A stretch of 9,401 nt of DNA, from NCBI RefSeq assembly GCF_001555965.1, contig NZ_LSHX01000008.1, positions 1-9,401 on the forward strand. The letters run 5' to 3'. Positions 1 through 9,401 of the stretch are shown here, one piece after another. Position 1 is the stretch's first letter, and each line of letters opens with the position of its first letter. Source of the DNA: Sphingomonas sp. CCH21-G11. GTDB lineage: Bacteria > Pseudomonadota > Alphaproteobacteria > Sphingomonadales > Sphingomonadaceae. The notes under the pieces are model-generated. The model was not told where the DNA came from, searched no databases, and worked only from the letters and a program-made list of their open reading frames with translations. The translations under genes were made by a program, and so were the position numbers.

Positions 1-2
1 GG

Positions 3-1895
3 GCAGTCGCCGCGCTGGTCGGGTGCGCGCTGATGGGGTGGCGGGCCGACCAAGTCGCCGCGCCCGTGCTGGCGCGACCTTCGGTGGTGACGATCGATGG
101 CCGGGTCGATCGGGTGGAGCCGCTGCCCGCGCGCGAGATCGTCCGACTGCGCATCGCGACGCTGCCGGGGTCGGGCCTGCCGCCGCGCCTGCGCGTCAAC
201 GTGGCCGACACGGATTTGCCCGCCGATGTGCGACGCGGCGCGCGGGTCCGCCTGCGCGCACGGCTGGTGCCGCCGCCCCCCGCCGGAGTGCCCGGAGGCT
301 ATGATTTTGCGCGCGTCGCCTGGTTCGAGGGATTGGGCGCGACCGGGCGGGCATTGGGGCGCGTGGCGCTCGTCACCCCCGGCGCAGACGCGGGTGCGCC
401 GCTTCGCGATCGACTGTCGGCGCATATCCGCAGCCGGCTGCCGGGCAGCGGCGGCGGCATTGCCGCGGCGCTCGCCACCGGGGACGAAGGCGGCATCGCC
501 GACGACGATGCCGAGGCGATGCGGCGGTCGGGCCTGGCGCACCTGCTGTCCGTCAGCGGCCTTCACGTGACCGCGGTGGTGGGCGCGACGATGCTCGTCA
601 TGCTCCGCCTGCTCGCGCTCAGCCCGTGGCTCGCGTTGCGCGTGCGCTTGCCGGTCGTGGCGGCGGGCACGGCGGGGCTGGCGGCAATCGGCTATACCTG
701 GCTGACGGGCGCGGAGGTGCCGACGGTGCGGTCGTGCATCGCCGCCCTGCTGGTGCTCGCCGCCTTGGCGATCGGGCGGGAGGCGATCACGCTGCGGCTG
801 ATCGCGGCGGGCGCGACGATCGTGCTCCTCATCTTTCCCGAAACGCTGGTCGGCCCGAGTTTCCAGCTCAGCTTCGCCGCCGTCACCGCGATCGTCGCGT
901 TGCACGAGCATCCGCGCGTCCAGGGCTGGTTCGCGCGGCGCGACGAGAGCGGCGCGCGCCGGTTGGTCCGTGCGCTCGGCACGACGCTGCTGACCGGGTT
1001 GGCCGTAGAGGCGGCGCTGACGCCGATCGCACTGTTCCATTTCCACAAGTCCGGGCTGTACGGCGCGCTCGCCAATATCATCGCCATCCCGATGACGACG
1101 TTCGTCATCATGCCGGTCGAGGCGATGGCGCTGATCGCCGACACGATCGGCCTGGGCGCGCCCTTCTGGTGGATCGCGGGCGTCGCGCTCGACCTGTTGC
1201 TCGCGATCGCGCACGCCACCGCCAATGCGCCCGGCGCGATCGCGACGCTGCCGTCGATGCCCGCCGGGGCCTTTGCCGCGATGATCGCCGGCGGGTTGTG
1301 GCTGATGCTGTGGCGGACGCGGTGGCGACGCTGGGGGGCCGTGCCGCTGTTGATCGGCGCGGTTTGGGCGTTGGGGACGCCGCCGCCCGATCTGGTCGTG
1401 ACCGGCGACGGCCGCCATCTGGCGCTGCGCACGGATGACGGCGGCCTGGCGCTGCTGCGCGCGCGATCGGGCGACTATGTCCGCTCGATCCTGGGTGAGG
1501 CGAGCGGCGTCGACGGCGCGGCGGATGCGCTCGATACCCATCCCGCCGCGCGATGCAACCGTGACCTGTGTGTGGTGGAGCATCGCGAAGGCGAACGACG
1601 CTGGCGGATCGCCGCGACGCGCAGCAGCTATCTCGTGCCCATCGCCGAAATCGTTCGGCTGTGTCGCGATGTCGACATCATCGTCAGCGAGCGGCGGTTG
1701 CCGCGTCGCTGCACGCCGCGCTGGCTGAAGCTGGATCGCGCGACACTGGCGCGAACCGGCGGGGTCGCGATCGCGTTCGGCGCCGGCCGGGTGACGACGG
1801 TGCGCCGGCCCGGCGATCGCCATCCCTGGCTCGACCCTGCAACGGTGCAACCGCCGCGCGTGACCTCACGCCCTCGGCGTTCTTGCGGTCAGTAG
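3..1895 (+). CDS. comEC: ComEC/Rec2 family DNA-uptake channel protein, 5'-truncated by window edge
   Basis: ComEC forms the inner-membrane channel that carries single-stranded DNA into the cytoplasm during natural transformation. The frame is open from position 3, so the true start is upstream; the ATG at 33 is internal. Counting that ATG as residue 1, there is first a soluble DUF4131-like part (about 15-115) that includes [19 protein letters not shown]. The Competence domain follows, with the family hallmark [11 protein letters not shown] at about 170-180 and several hydrophobic membrane segments to about 430. The last 180 residues replace the metallo-beta-lactamase domain of longer ComECs: I see no HxHxDH motif, but there are four cysteines at about 508, 513, 544 and 560. 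This shorter architecture occurs in alphaproteobacterial homologues. The gene converges on lexA and its stop lies inside the lexA 3' end. The family call is firm; activity in transformation is inferred. Confidence 0.93.
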   Translation, partial: AVAALVGCALMGWRADQVAAPVLARPSVVTIDGRVDRVEPLPAREIVRLRIATLPGSGLPPRLRVNVADTDLPADVRRGARVRLRARLVPPPPAGVPGGYDFARVAWFEGLGATGRALGRVALVTPGADAGAPLRDRLSAHIRSRLPGSGGGIAAALATGDEGGIADDDAEAMRRSGLAHLLSVSGLHVTAVVGATMLVMLRLLALSPWLALRVRLPVVAAGTAGLAAIGYTWLTGAEVPTVRSCIAALLVLAALAIGREAITLRLIAAGATIVLLIFPETLVGPSFQLSFAAVTAIVALHEHPRVQGWFARRDESGARRLVRALGTTLLTGLAVEAALTPIALFHFHKSGLYGALANIIAIPMTTFVIMPVEAMALIADTIGLGAPFWWIAGVALDLLLAIAHATANAPGAIATLPSMPAGAFAAMIAGGLWLMLWRTRWRRWGAVPLLIGAVWALGTPPPDLVVTGDGRHLALRTDDGGLALLRARSGDYVRSILGEASGVDGAADALDTHPAARCNRDLCVVEHREGERRWRIAATRSSYLVPIAEIVRLCRDVDIIVSERRLPRRCTPRWLKLDRATLARTGGVAIAFGAGRVTTVRRPGDRHPWLDPATVQPPRVTSRPRRSCGQ

Positions 1896-2566
1896 CGACG
1901 CAGCAACCCGGCAAGCCGCCCCTGTACGCGCACCTGGTCGGGACGGTAACGTTGCGGATCGTAGCTGCGATTGGCCGGATCGAGCCGGATCATCGCGCCC
2001 TCGCGACGGAAATATTTGAGCGTGGCCTCGTTCTCGTCGATCAACGCCACGACGATCTCACCGTCGCGCGCGGTCTCGGTCCGGCGCACCAGCGCATAGT
2101 CGCCATCGAGGATGCCGGCCTCGACCATCGAATCGCCCGCGACTTCGAGCGCATAATGATCGCCCGCGCCCAGCAACGCGGCGGGCACCGGCAGCATCTG
2201 CTGCCCCTCCATCGCCTCGATCGGCACGCCGGCCGCGATCCGGCCGTGGAGGGGAATTTCGATCACGTCATTGGCGGGGGCGGGCCGCTGCGGTGCCTGG
2301 CTCGGCGGGGTACCCGTGGCGGCAGCGCCCTTGCCCTTCTTGGCTTCCGGTCGCTCGGGCATCCGCAGAACTTCGAGCGCACGGGCGCGATTGGGCAGGC
2401 GGCGGATGAAATGACGTTCCTCCAGCGCGCTGATCAGCCGGTGCACGCCCGACTTCGACTTGAGGTCGAGCGCCTCCTTCATCTCCTCGAACGACGGCGA
2501 CACCCCGGTTTCGGCGAGGCGATCCGAGATGAAACAGATCAGTTCATGCTGCTTGCGCGTGAGCAT
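1889..2566 (-). CDS. lexA: LexA, SOS-response repressor and self-cleaving peptidase
   Basis: LexA represses DNA-damage genes until RecA-ssDNA filaments trigger its self-cleavage. The 225-residue protein has an N-terminal winged helix-turn-helix (about 1-66, starting [13 protein letters not shown], with [20 protein letters not shown] as the recognition region). A long Ala/Pro/Lys linker (about 68-100) is followed by the S24 peptidase domain. The cleavage bond is Ala112-Gly113 in GRIAAGVP, the nucleophile Ser146 in AGDSMVEAG and the general base Lys184 in EATLKYF, all in the expected order and spacing. The ATG at 2566 has a GGAG seven bases upstream. The linker makes it longer than E. coli LexA, as is usual in alphaproteobacteria. 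It lies downstream of moeA on the same strand, and has its own promoter and SOS box in the 54-bp gap, so it is probably autoregulated with possible read-through from moeA. Confidence 0.97.
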   Translation of the reverse strand: MLTRKQHELICFISDRLAETGVSPSFEEMKEALDLKSKSGVHRLISALEERHFIRRLPNRARALEVLRMPERPEAKKGKGAAATGTPPSQAPQRPAPANDVIEIPLHGRIAAGVPIEAMEGQQMLPVPAALLGAGDHYALEVAGDSMVEAGILDGDYALVRRTETARDGEIVVALIDENEATLKYFRREGAMIRLDPANRSYDPQRYRPDQVRVQGRLAGLLRRY

Positions 2567-2581
2567 CGGGGTTCTCCGTCG

Positions 2582-2596
2582 GAACAGACCCGGAAC
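2582..2596 (-). promoter_or_regulatory. LexA operator (SOS box) upstream of lexA
   Basis: On the minus strand this reads GTTCCGGGTCTGTTC, a perfect GTTC-N7-GTTC direct repeat, which is the known LexA recognition motif of alphaproteobacteria. It ends 15 bases upstream of the lexA ATG and lies just downstream of the candidate -10 element, over the expected transcription start. Bound LexA would therefore block initiation. A further GTTC at 2571-2574 (plus strand) lies at the same 7-base spacing in inverted orientation. Confidence 0.9.
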
Positions 2597-2624
2597 CTTT
2601 AGGAAACGCGGGGAACGCTGTCAA
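2596..2624 (-). promoter_or_regulatory. Candidate sigma70-type promoter of lexA
   Basis: Read on the minus strand there is a consensus -35 hexamer TTGACA (2624-2619), a 17-base spacer and a -10-like TAAAGG (2601-2596). The -35 box contains the TGA stop codon of moeA, so the promoter begins inside the end of the upstream gene. Transcription would start near 2589, inside the SOS box, leaving a leader of roughly 20 bases. The -35 match and spacing are good and the -10 is weak. The call rests on sequence and on the fit with the operator. Confidence 0.6.
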
Positions 2625-3835
2625 GCACCAGCGGGCGCGAGCGGCAGGATTTCCACCGAGTCGCCGGGCGCAGCGGCCGGAGCGTGGGGCGCGCGCACGA
2701 TCAGGCAGTCCGCGTCGGCGAGCGCGTGGAGCATCGAGCTGTCCTGTCGCGCCGGCTCGACCACAATGCCGTTGACGCGCATTGCGCGTCGATAGTCCGC
2801 GCGTGGCCCGTTGGGAGGCAGGGCCACCCCCAGCATCGCGGTCGTCATCGCCGGGAACGGATCGCGCGCGCCCAGCCGTGCCCGGATCAGCGGCAGGACG
2901 AACAGCGTCGCGGTGACGAATGCGGAAACCGGATTGCCGGGCAGGCCGATCGCCACCATCGCGCCGCGCGTGCCGGCCATCAACGGCTTGCCCGGCCGCA
3001 TCGCGATCCGCCAGAAATCGAGCGTGACACCCGCCGCCGCCAGCGCCGGGCGGACCAGGTCATGGTCGCCGACCGACGCGCCGCCGCTGGTGACGAGCAG
3101 GTCGGCGTCGACCGTGCCGAACGCCGCGGTCAGCGTATCGAGATCATCGGGCAGGATGCCGAGGTCGACCAGGTCGACGGGCAGGTTGGCCAGCATCGCG
3201 GCAAGCATCACCCCGTTGCTTTCGGGCAGCTGCGCCGGGCCGATCGGATCGCCGGGCCGCACTAGTTCATTGCCGGTCGCCGCGATCGCGACACGCAGCC
3301 GGCGATGGACGGGCAGGGTGGCGTGACCCGCGATCGCCGCCAGCGCGATACACGGTGGGGTCAATGGCGCGCCCGCCGCGATCAGCGGCGCGCCCGCGAC
3401 GAAGTCCAGCCCGCGCGGCCGGATGTTCGCGCCGATGGCAGCCGGACCTTCGCCGCTGAGTTTGAGCCGGTCACGCTCGCGCAGCGCCTCCTCCTGCACC
3501 AGCACGGTGTCCGCCCCGGCGGGCACGGGCGCACCGGTGAAGATCCGCACCGCCTGACCGATGCGGACCTGCCCCGTGAAGGGCGCACCGGCCGCGCTTT
3601 CGCCGACGATCCGGAGCGGTGCCCCCAGATCGGCGAAGCGCAACGCATAACCGTCCATCATCGCCAGGTCGCTCGCCGGCTGGGTGCGCGCGGCCTGCAC
3701 CGGGGCGGCGGCCCAGCGCCCGGCCGCGGCGTGCAGGGCGGCGTGTTCGACGGGCGTCGGTCCGGCGAGTGCGAGCAGGCGGCGCTGGGCTTCGGCAACG
3801 GCCAGCGGCGCGGGATTCGGAGGAGCGGCGTTCAT
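2621..3835 (-). CDS. moeA: MoeA, molybdopterin molybdotransferase
   Basis: MoeA inserts molybdate into adenylylated molybdopterin, the last step in making basic molybdenum cofactor in the cytoplasm. From the ATG at 3835 the protein has 404 residues, typical for the family. Visible signatures are MMDGYAL (about 60), FTGAPVPAGAD (about 100), NIRPRGLDF (about 138), ATGNEL (about 186), ESNG (about 205), TSGGASVGDHD (about 249, MoCF-like fold), RPGKP (about 280) and GLPGNPVS (about 297), followed by a beta-rich C-terminal domain IV. A GTG at 3841 would add two residues; neither start has a convincing ribosome site, so the ATG is a preference. In many alphaproteobacteria moeA directly follows moaC. 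Here it is separated from moaC by katG and must use a promoter in the 180-bp divergent gap. lexA follows 54 bp downstream. Confidence 0.95.
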   Translation of the reverse strand: MNAAPPNPAPLAVAEAQRRLLALAGPTPVEHAALHAAAGRWAAAPVQAARTQPASDLAMMDGYALRFADLGAPLRIVGESAAGAPFTGQVRIGQAVRIFTGAPVPAGADTVLVQEEALRERDRLKLSGEGPAAIGANIRPRGLDFVAGAPLIAAGAPLTPPCIALAAIAGHATLPVHRRLRVAIAATGNELVRPGDPIGPAQLPESNGVMLAAMLANLPVDLVDLGILPDDLDTLTAAFGTVDADLLVTSGGASVGDHDLVRPALAAAGVTLDFWRIAMRPGKPLMAGTRGAMVAIGLPGNPVSAFVTATLFVLPLIRARLGARDPFPAMTTAMLGVALPPNGPRADYRRAMRVNGIVVEPARQDSSMLHALADADCLIVRAPHAPAAAPGDSVEILPLAPAGA

Positions 3836-6226
<2,391 letters not shown>

Positions 6227-6247
6227 GACAGCCCGGAAGTAACATGC

Positions 6248-6285
6248 GGCCCCCTGGCAGCGATGCCGGGGGCCCGTTTTCTTTT
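6248..6285 (+). terminator. Rho-independent terminator of katG
   Basis: GGCCCCC (6248-6254) pairs with GGGGGCC (6268-6274), and GGCA (6256-6259) with TGCC (6264-6267). This gives an 11-bp stem with one bulged T and a GCGA loop, followed by CGTTTTCTTTT. It starts 21 bases after the katG stop codon. The T-rich tail exists only on the plus strand, so it should not stop moaC transcripts coming the other way. Confidence 0.85.
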
Positions 6286-6300
6286 GGCGCATGCGGTCTT

Positions 6301-6380
6301 CGTTTCTCGACTTCGCTCGAAACGAACGGGCCTTTGCCGTTAACGCGCCATCCGTTCGTTTCGAGCGAAGTCGAGAAACG
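6301..6380. repeat. Perfect 29-bp inverted repeat, sphingomonad-type intergenic palindrome
   Basis: Positions 6301-6329 are the exact reverse complement of 6352-6380, with a 22-base loop. The arms begin CGTTTCTCGACTTCGCTCGA and end in a GAACGG core. Each arm also contains its own imperfect CGTTTC...GAAACG dyad, so either one large cruciform or two small hairpins could form. From memory, this CGTTTCTCGACTTCGCTCGAAACG unit is a dispersed repeat in Sphingomonas and related genomes, often mistranslated as short spurious peptides containing STSLETN or VSSEVEKR. It lies between convergent katG and moaC, after the katG terminator. No T-tract follows on either strand, so it is not a classic terminator. 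Confidence 0.88.
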
Positions 6381-6444
6381 CGCTGCACCGACCACCGCCC
6401 ATCAGTCCCCCGCAAGCGTGCGGAAGAGGAAAGGGCGCTTCCCG

Positions 6445-6915
6445 TTACGCTGCCCGCCAGTCTCCGGACTTGCCGCCACGTTTCGAGAGCAGCCGCACCC
6501 CGCCAATCACCATGCCCCGGTCAAGCGCCTTGGCCATGTCGTAGAGGGTGAGCAGCGCCACCGACACCGCGGTCAGTGCCTCCATTTCAACCCCGGTCTG
6601 CCCGGAAGTGATCGCGGTCGCGCGGACGGCGACCCCGCGATCATCAAGGGTGAAGTCGATCGTCACGCCCGCCAGGGGCAGGGGATGGCACAGCGGCACC
6701 AGTTCGCTCGTCCGTTTGGCGGCCATGATCCCGGCGACGCGCGCGACGGCGATCACATCGCCCTTGGGCACGCGCCCCTCGCGGATCGCGATGCGCGCGT
6801 CGTCGGCCATGTCGATGCGTCCCTCCGCCACCGCCTCGCGCCGGGTCGTCGCCTTGTCCGCCACGTCGACCATCCGGGCGTTGCCGTCGGCATCGAGGTG
6901 GGTGAGGCCCGTCAT
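6445..6915 (-). CDS. moaC: MoaC, cyclic pyranopterin monophosphate synthase
   Basis: MoaC converts the 3',8-cyclo-GTP made by MoaA into cyclic pyranopterin monophosphate, the first stable intermediate of molybdenum-cofactor synthesis. The 156-residue length is typical. Visible signatures are [18 protein letters not shown] (15-32), [20 protein letters not shown] with Lys51 (51-70), LVPLCHPL with His77, [19 protein letters not shown] (105-123), DMAKALD with Asp126 and Lys129, and the Gly-rich tail [10 protein letters not shown]. Those lysines, the histidine and the aspartate correspond to the active-site residues of characterised MoaC. It is the last gene of the trpGDC-moaC unit, starting 3 bases after the trpC stop (TGA-GCG-ATG), so it is probably translated by coupling. 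Its usual downstream partner moeA is displaced beyond katG. About 65 bases separate its stop from the inverted repeat. Confidence 0.97.
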   Translation of the reverse strand: MTGLTHLDADGNARMVDVADKATTRREAVAEGRIDMADDARIAIREGRVPKGDVIAVARVAGIMAAKRTSELVPLCHPLPLAGVTIDFTLDDRGVAVRATAITSGQTGVEMEALTAVSVALLTLYDMAKALDRGMVIGGVRLLSKRGGKSGDWRAA

Positions 6916-6918
6916 CGC

Positions 6919-7707
6919 TCAGCCGCCGATCAATGCGCGCGTCGCGGCAGCCAGGTCGGGTTGACGCATCAGGCTTTCTCCGACCAGGAAGCAGCGGATG
7001 CCGCGTTCGGCCAGCCGGTCGCAATCGTCGCGAGTGGCGATACCGCTTTCGGCGACGAAGGTGCAGCCGGGCGGGGCCAGGTCGATCAGCCGCAGTGTGT
7101 TGTCGAAATCGACCTCGAACGTCTTCAGGTTGCGGTTGTTGACGCCAATCAGTCGTGACCTGAGCCCGGCAGCGCGCGCCATCTCCTCGGCATCGTGCAC
7201 CTCCACCAGCACGTCCATACCGTGCGCAAACGCCGTCGCTTCGATCTCCGCCATTTGCGCATCGTCGAGCGCGGCGACGATGATCAGGATCGCGTCCGCG
7301 CCCAGCGCGCGCGCCTCGACCACCTGCCAGGGGTCGATCATGAAATCCTTGCGCAGCACCGGCAGGTCGCATGCCGCGCGCGCGGCGACCAGAAAGTCGT
7401 CATGGCCCTGGAAAAACGCCTCGTCGGTCAGCACGGAAAGGCAGGCGGCACCTCCCGCGGCATAGTCACGCGCATGCGCCGGCGGATCGAAGTCGGCGCG
7501 GATCAGCCCCTTTGACGGGCTCGCTTTCTTGATCTCGGCGACCAGGCCATAGCCGGTGGCGGCGCGGGCATCGAGCGCGGCGCGGAAGCCGCGTGGTGGA
7601 TCCTGAGCGGCGATGCGCGCGTCGAGCTCGGCAAGCGTCACGCGCGCGCGCCGTTCGGCGACCTCCGCCGCCTTGTGCTCCAGGATACGCGCGAGAATGG
7701 TGCTCAT
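6919..7707 (-). CDS. trpC: TrpC, indole-3-glycerol-phosphate synthase
   Basis: TrpC closes the indole ring, turning 1-(2-carboxyphenylamino)-1-deoxyribulose 5-phosphate into indole-3-glycerol phosphate. It is a 262-residue single-domain TIM barrel; the PRAI (TrpF) domain fused to TrpC in enterobacteria is absent. All catalytic positions fall at the family spacing: Glu58 and Lys60 in [13 protein letters not shown], Lys120 in VLRKDF, Glu169 in LVEVHD, Asn190 in IGVNNRNL, and Glu220-Ser221 in VAESGI. The phosphate-binding loop FLVGESLM is near the C-terminus. Its ATG overlaps the trpD stop in an ATGA arrangement (4 bp) and it has little ribosome-site signal of its own, which suggests translational coupling. 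moaC follows after 3 bases. Confidence 0.98.
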   Translation of the reverse strand: MSTILARILEHKAAEVAERRARVTLAELDARIAAQDPPRGFRAALDARAATGYGLVAEIKKASPSKGLIRADFDPPAHARDYAAGGAACLSVLTDEAFFQGHDDFLVAARAACDLPVLRKDFMIDPWQVVEARALGADAILIIVAALDDAQMAEIEATAFAHGMDVLVEVHDAEEMARAAGLRSRLIGVNNRNLKTFEVDFDNTLRLIDLAPPGCTFVAESGIATRDDCDRLAERGIRCFLVGESLMRQPDLAAATRALIGG

Positions 7708-8699
7708 GCGTTGGCGATCCAGCAGTCGAGAAGCGTGTTCGCCAGGCCGTTGTCGAGCAGCTCGCCGGCTTCCTCGGCCCCGGCCGCGAGCGTTTCGACC
7801 CGCCCGGCGACCATCAATGCCGCCGCCGCGTTGAGGATCACGGCGTCGCGATAGGCGCCGGCTTCACCCTGCAGCAACGCCCGCAGCGCCGCCGCATTGT
7901 GCGCAGCATCGCCGCCACGCAGCGCGCTGAGCGGATGGCGGGGCAGGCCGGCATCTTCGGGTGTGATTCGCCCGGGCAGCCTGGCGGCGCCGACATTGAC
8001 CGCGACACTCGGGCCGGCGGTCGACAGCTCGTCCAGCGCGTCCTCGCCCGCCACGATCGCCGCCGCCTCCGCGCCCAGCGTTGCGAGCGCGTCGGCATAG
8101 ACCGGCGCATAGTCGGGCCGGGCGATGCCGATCAGCTGGCGGGTGACGCCCGCCGGGTTGGCGAGCGGGCCCATCAGGTTGAAGATCGTGCGCCGGCCGA
8201 TCGCCCGGCGGATCGGCGCCAGCCGCCGCAGGGCGGGGTGATGGTGCGCCGCGAACAGGAACCCGATGCCGATTTCGGCCAGCGTCCGTTCGGCGCTCCG
8301 GCTCGCGCGATCGAGGTCGAGGCCGAGCGCCTCGAGCGTGTCCGCAGCCCCCGCCATGGACGAAGCGGCGCGGTTGCCGTGCTTGGCAACCGGCACGCCC
8401 GCCGCCGCGACGACGATCGCGACCGCGGTCGACACGTTGAGCGTGTGATGCCCATCGCCGCCGGTCCCGCAGACGTCGATCGCACCGGCGGGCGCGGCAA
8501 TGGGGAGCATCCGGGCGCGAAGCGCGCGGGCGGCTGCCGCGATCTCGATCGCGCTTTCGCCCCGTTCGGACAGGTTGACCAGGAACGCGGCGATCTCCGC
8601 GTCGGCGACCTCGCCGTCGAGAATGGCGGCGAACGCGGCGGCGGCCGCGTCGCGCGACAGCGGCGCCGAGGGATCGGGCAGCGCCGCGATCACGCGCAT
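7704..8699 (-). CDS. trpD: TrpD, anthranilate phosphoribosyltransferase
   Basis: TrpD joins anthranilate to PRPP, giving N-(5'-phosphoribosyl)anthranilate and pyrophosphate. At 331 residues it is a stand-alone enzyme of normal length, without the fused glutaminase seen in enterobacteria. An N-terminal helical domain (about 1-70) is followed by the PRPP loop [18 protein letters not shown] (75-92), KHGNRAASS (106-114), the anthranilate channel region [20 protein letters not shown] (about 149-168), [13 protein letters not shown] (170-182) and the metal-binding GEDALDELS (218-226). The two histidines after GTGGDG replace the small residues more common there; the catalytic signature is otherwise intact. 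Its start lies 10 bp inside the trpG 3' end, and its stop shares bases with the trpC ATG, consistent with one coupled operon. Confidence 0.98.
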   Translation of the reverse strand: MRVIAALPDPSAPLSRDAAAAAFAAILDGEVADAEIAAFLVNLSERGESAIEIAAAARALRARMLPIAAPAGAIDVCGTGGDGHHTLNVSTAVAIVVAAAGVPVAKHGNRAASSMAGAADTLEALGLDLDRASRSAERTLAEIGIGFLFAAHHHPALRRLAPIRRAIGRRTIFNLMGPLANPAGVTRQLIGIARPDYAPVYADALATLGAEAAAIVAGEDALDELSTAGPSVAVNVGAARLPGRITPEDAGLPRHPLSALRGGDAAHNAAALRALLQGEAGAYRDAVILNAAAALMVAGRVETLAAGAEEAGELLDNGLANTLLDCWIANA

Positions 8700-9271
8700 T
8701 CCCGCTCGATCCCGGCAAGTGTCAGGAAATTGGCCAGCATGTCGTGCCCATGTTCGGTCGCGATGCTTTCGGGGTGGAACTGCACGCCGTGGATGGGCAA
8801 CTCAGCGTGGCGGAACCCCATGACGCTTCCATCCTCTGCGGTGGCGTTGACGATCAGGTCGTCGGGGATGTCGCGCACGATCAGCGAGTGATAGCGCGTC
8901 GCGGTGAACGGGGAGGGGAGGCCGGCGAACAGCCCCGTCCCGTCGTGCAGCACCGGGCTGGTCTTGCCATGCATCAGCCCGCCGCGCACGACTTCGCCGC
9001 CAAAATGCTGGCCGATCGCCTGATGACCGAGGCAGACGCCGAGCAACGGCTTGCGCTGCGCCGCGCACGCCGCGACGAGATCGAGGCTGATGCCCGCTTC
9101 GTTGGGGGTGCAGGGGCCGGGCGAGATCAGGAATGCCTGTGCGTTGCTGGCAATCGCTTCCTGCGCGGTCAGCGCGTCGTTGCGCACGACCTTCACCTCC
9201 GCGCCCAGTTCCATCAGATAATGGACCAGGTTCCAGGTGAAGCTGTCGTAATTGTCGATGACCAGGATCAT
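8690..9271 (-). CDS. trpG: TrpG/PabA-type glutamine amidotransferase (anthranilate synthase component II)
   Basis: This class I glutaminase frees ammonia from glutamine and passes it to TrpE for anthranilate synthesis; in many bacteria the same subunit also serves PabB in folate synthesis. The 193 residues are full length. Signatures are [14 protein letters not shown] (6-19), the oxyanion region [13 protein letters not shown] (48-60), the nucleophile Cys80 in [16 protein letters not shown] (101-105), YHSL (127-130), and the catalytic His166 and Glu168 in VQFHPES. It opens the trpGDC-moaC run. trpE is not next to it inside this window, because argJ lies directly upstream. The ATG at 9271 has no obvious ribosome site. 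A four-codon reading frame (ATG GCA ACG CCA TGA, from 9282) ends on this ATG. Trp-specific versus dual trp/pab use is inferred, with context favouring trp. Confidence 0.95.
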   Translation of the reverse strand: MILVIDNYDSFTWNLVHYLMELGAEVKVVRNDALTAQEAIASNAQAFLISPGPCTPNEAGISLDLVAACAAQRKPLLGVCLGHQAIGQHFGGEVVRGGLMHGKTSPVLHDGTGLFAGLPSPFTATRYHSLIVRDIPDDLIVNATAEDGSVMGFRHAELPIHGVQFHPESIATEHGHDMLANFLTLAGIERECA

Positions 9272-9323
9272 GGCGTTGCCATAGCGCGCCCGCCGCCACG
9301 CGCAATCGGGCGATGGCGCGCGC

Positions 9324-9401
9324 TCAACTGCGATAGTCCGCGTTGATCGAGATATAGCCGTGCGTCAGGTCGCAGGTCCACACGGTGGCGCGCCCGTCGC
9401 C
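9324..9401 (-). CDS. argJ: ArgJ, ornithine/glutamate N-acetyltransferase, C-terminal 25 residues only
   Basis: Only the 3' end is in the window. It encodes 25 residues containing [20 protein letters not shown] and ending in Ser before TGA. This matches the highly conserved C-terminus of ArgJ, whose family ends in [18 protein letters not shown]. ArgJ transfers the acetyl group from N-acetylornithine to glutamate in arginine synthesis (and in some bacteria also uses acetyl-CoA). The mature enzyme forms by self-cleavage, and these residues close its beta chain. The stop is 52 bp upstream of trpG on the same strand. I see no terminator in the gap, so read-through into trpG is possible. The identification is from the tail alone but the motif is distinctive. 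Confidence 0.87.
   Translation of the reverse strand, partial: GDGRATVWTCDLTHGYISINADYRS

Noticed and set aside
1568..2602. 344-codon plus-strand open frame crossing comEC and lexA.
   Set aside because: It is antisense to an intact lexA and out of frame within comEC, with biased composition. There is no evidence of coding.
6301..6380. Inverted repeat as an insertion sequence or the terminal repeats of a transposon.
   Set aside because: Only 22 bases lie between the arms, there is no transposase, and no target-site duplication was recognised.
6301..6380. Inverted repeat as an intrinsic terminator for moaC.
   Set aside because: On the minus strand no T-tract follows the stem; the only T-rich tail nearby belongs to the plus-strand katG terminator.
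6291..6551. Short open frames through the inverted repeat, on both strands.
   Set aside because: The peptides (containing ETN or EVEKR-type strings) come from translating the palindrome itself, a known source of spurious annotations in sphingomonads.
7593..8891. 432-codon plus-strand open frame opposite trpD and trpC.
   Set aside because: Arg/Gly-rich low-complexity translation mirroring real genes; it crosses the trpC, trpD and trpG boundaries and has no family signature.

Overview
The window is very GC-rich DNA (about two thirds G+C by eye), with tightly packed genes and almost no non-coding sequence. The protein families, the alphaproteobacterial-type SOS box (GTTC-N7-GTTC) upstream of lexA, and an intergenic palindrome of the kind common in sphingomonad genomes all point to an alphaproteobacterium, most likely a Sphingomonas relative. 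It looks like chromosomal housekeeping DNA. I see no transposase, phage gene, tRNA, rRNA or CRISPR array.

Layout. From 3 to 1895 (+) lies the larger part of comEC, the DNA-uptake channel gene; its 5' end is outside the window. It converges on, and overlaps by 7 bp, lexA (1889-2566, -). Upstream of lexA on the same strand is moeA (2621-3835, -), with a 54-bp gap that holds a good sigma70-type promoter and an SOS box. A 180-bp divergent region rich in dyads separates moeA from katG (4022-6226, +), a complete catalase-peroxidase with its own intrinsic terminator. A perfect 29-bp inverted repeat (6301-6380) follows. Then comes a tightly coupled minus-strand operon, transcribed trpG-trpD-trpC-moaC (9271 down to 6445), with junctions of -10, -4 and +3 bp. 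The last 25 codons of argJ lie at the window edge (9324-9401, -), 52 bp upstream of trpG.

How it works together. trpG, trpD and trpC supply the glutaminase of anthranilate synthase, the phosphoribosyltransferase and the indole-glycerol-phosphate synthase of tryptophan synthesis. moaC and moeA are early and late steps of molybdenum-cofactor synthesis. lexA is the SOS repressor, controlled by its own box. trpD-trpC-moaC-moeA-lexA is a familiar gene order in alphaproteobacteria. The striking feature here is that katG, on the opposite strand, sits between moaC and moeA and so splits that run in two. No clearly new biological system is visible. The points most worth a second look are the katG insertion with its flanking palindrome, the dyads in the katG/moeA control region, the phased GGAAC repeats at the lexA promoter, and the nuclease-less C-terminus of ComEC.
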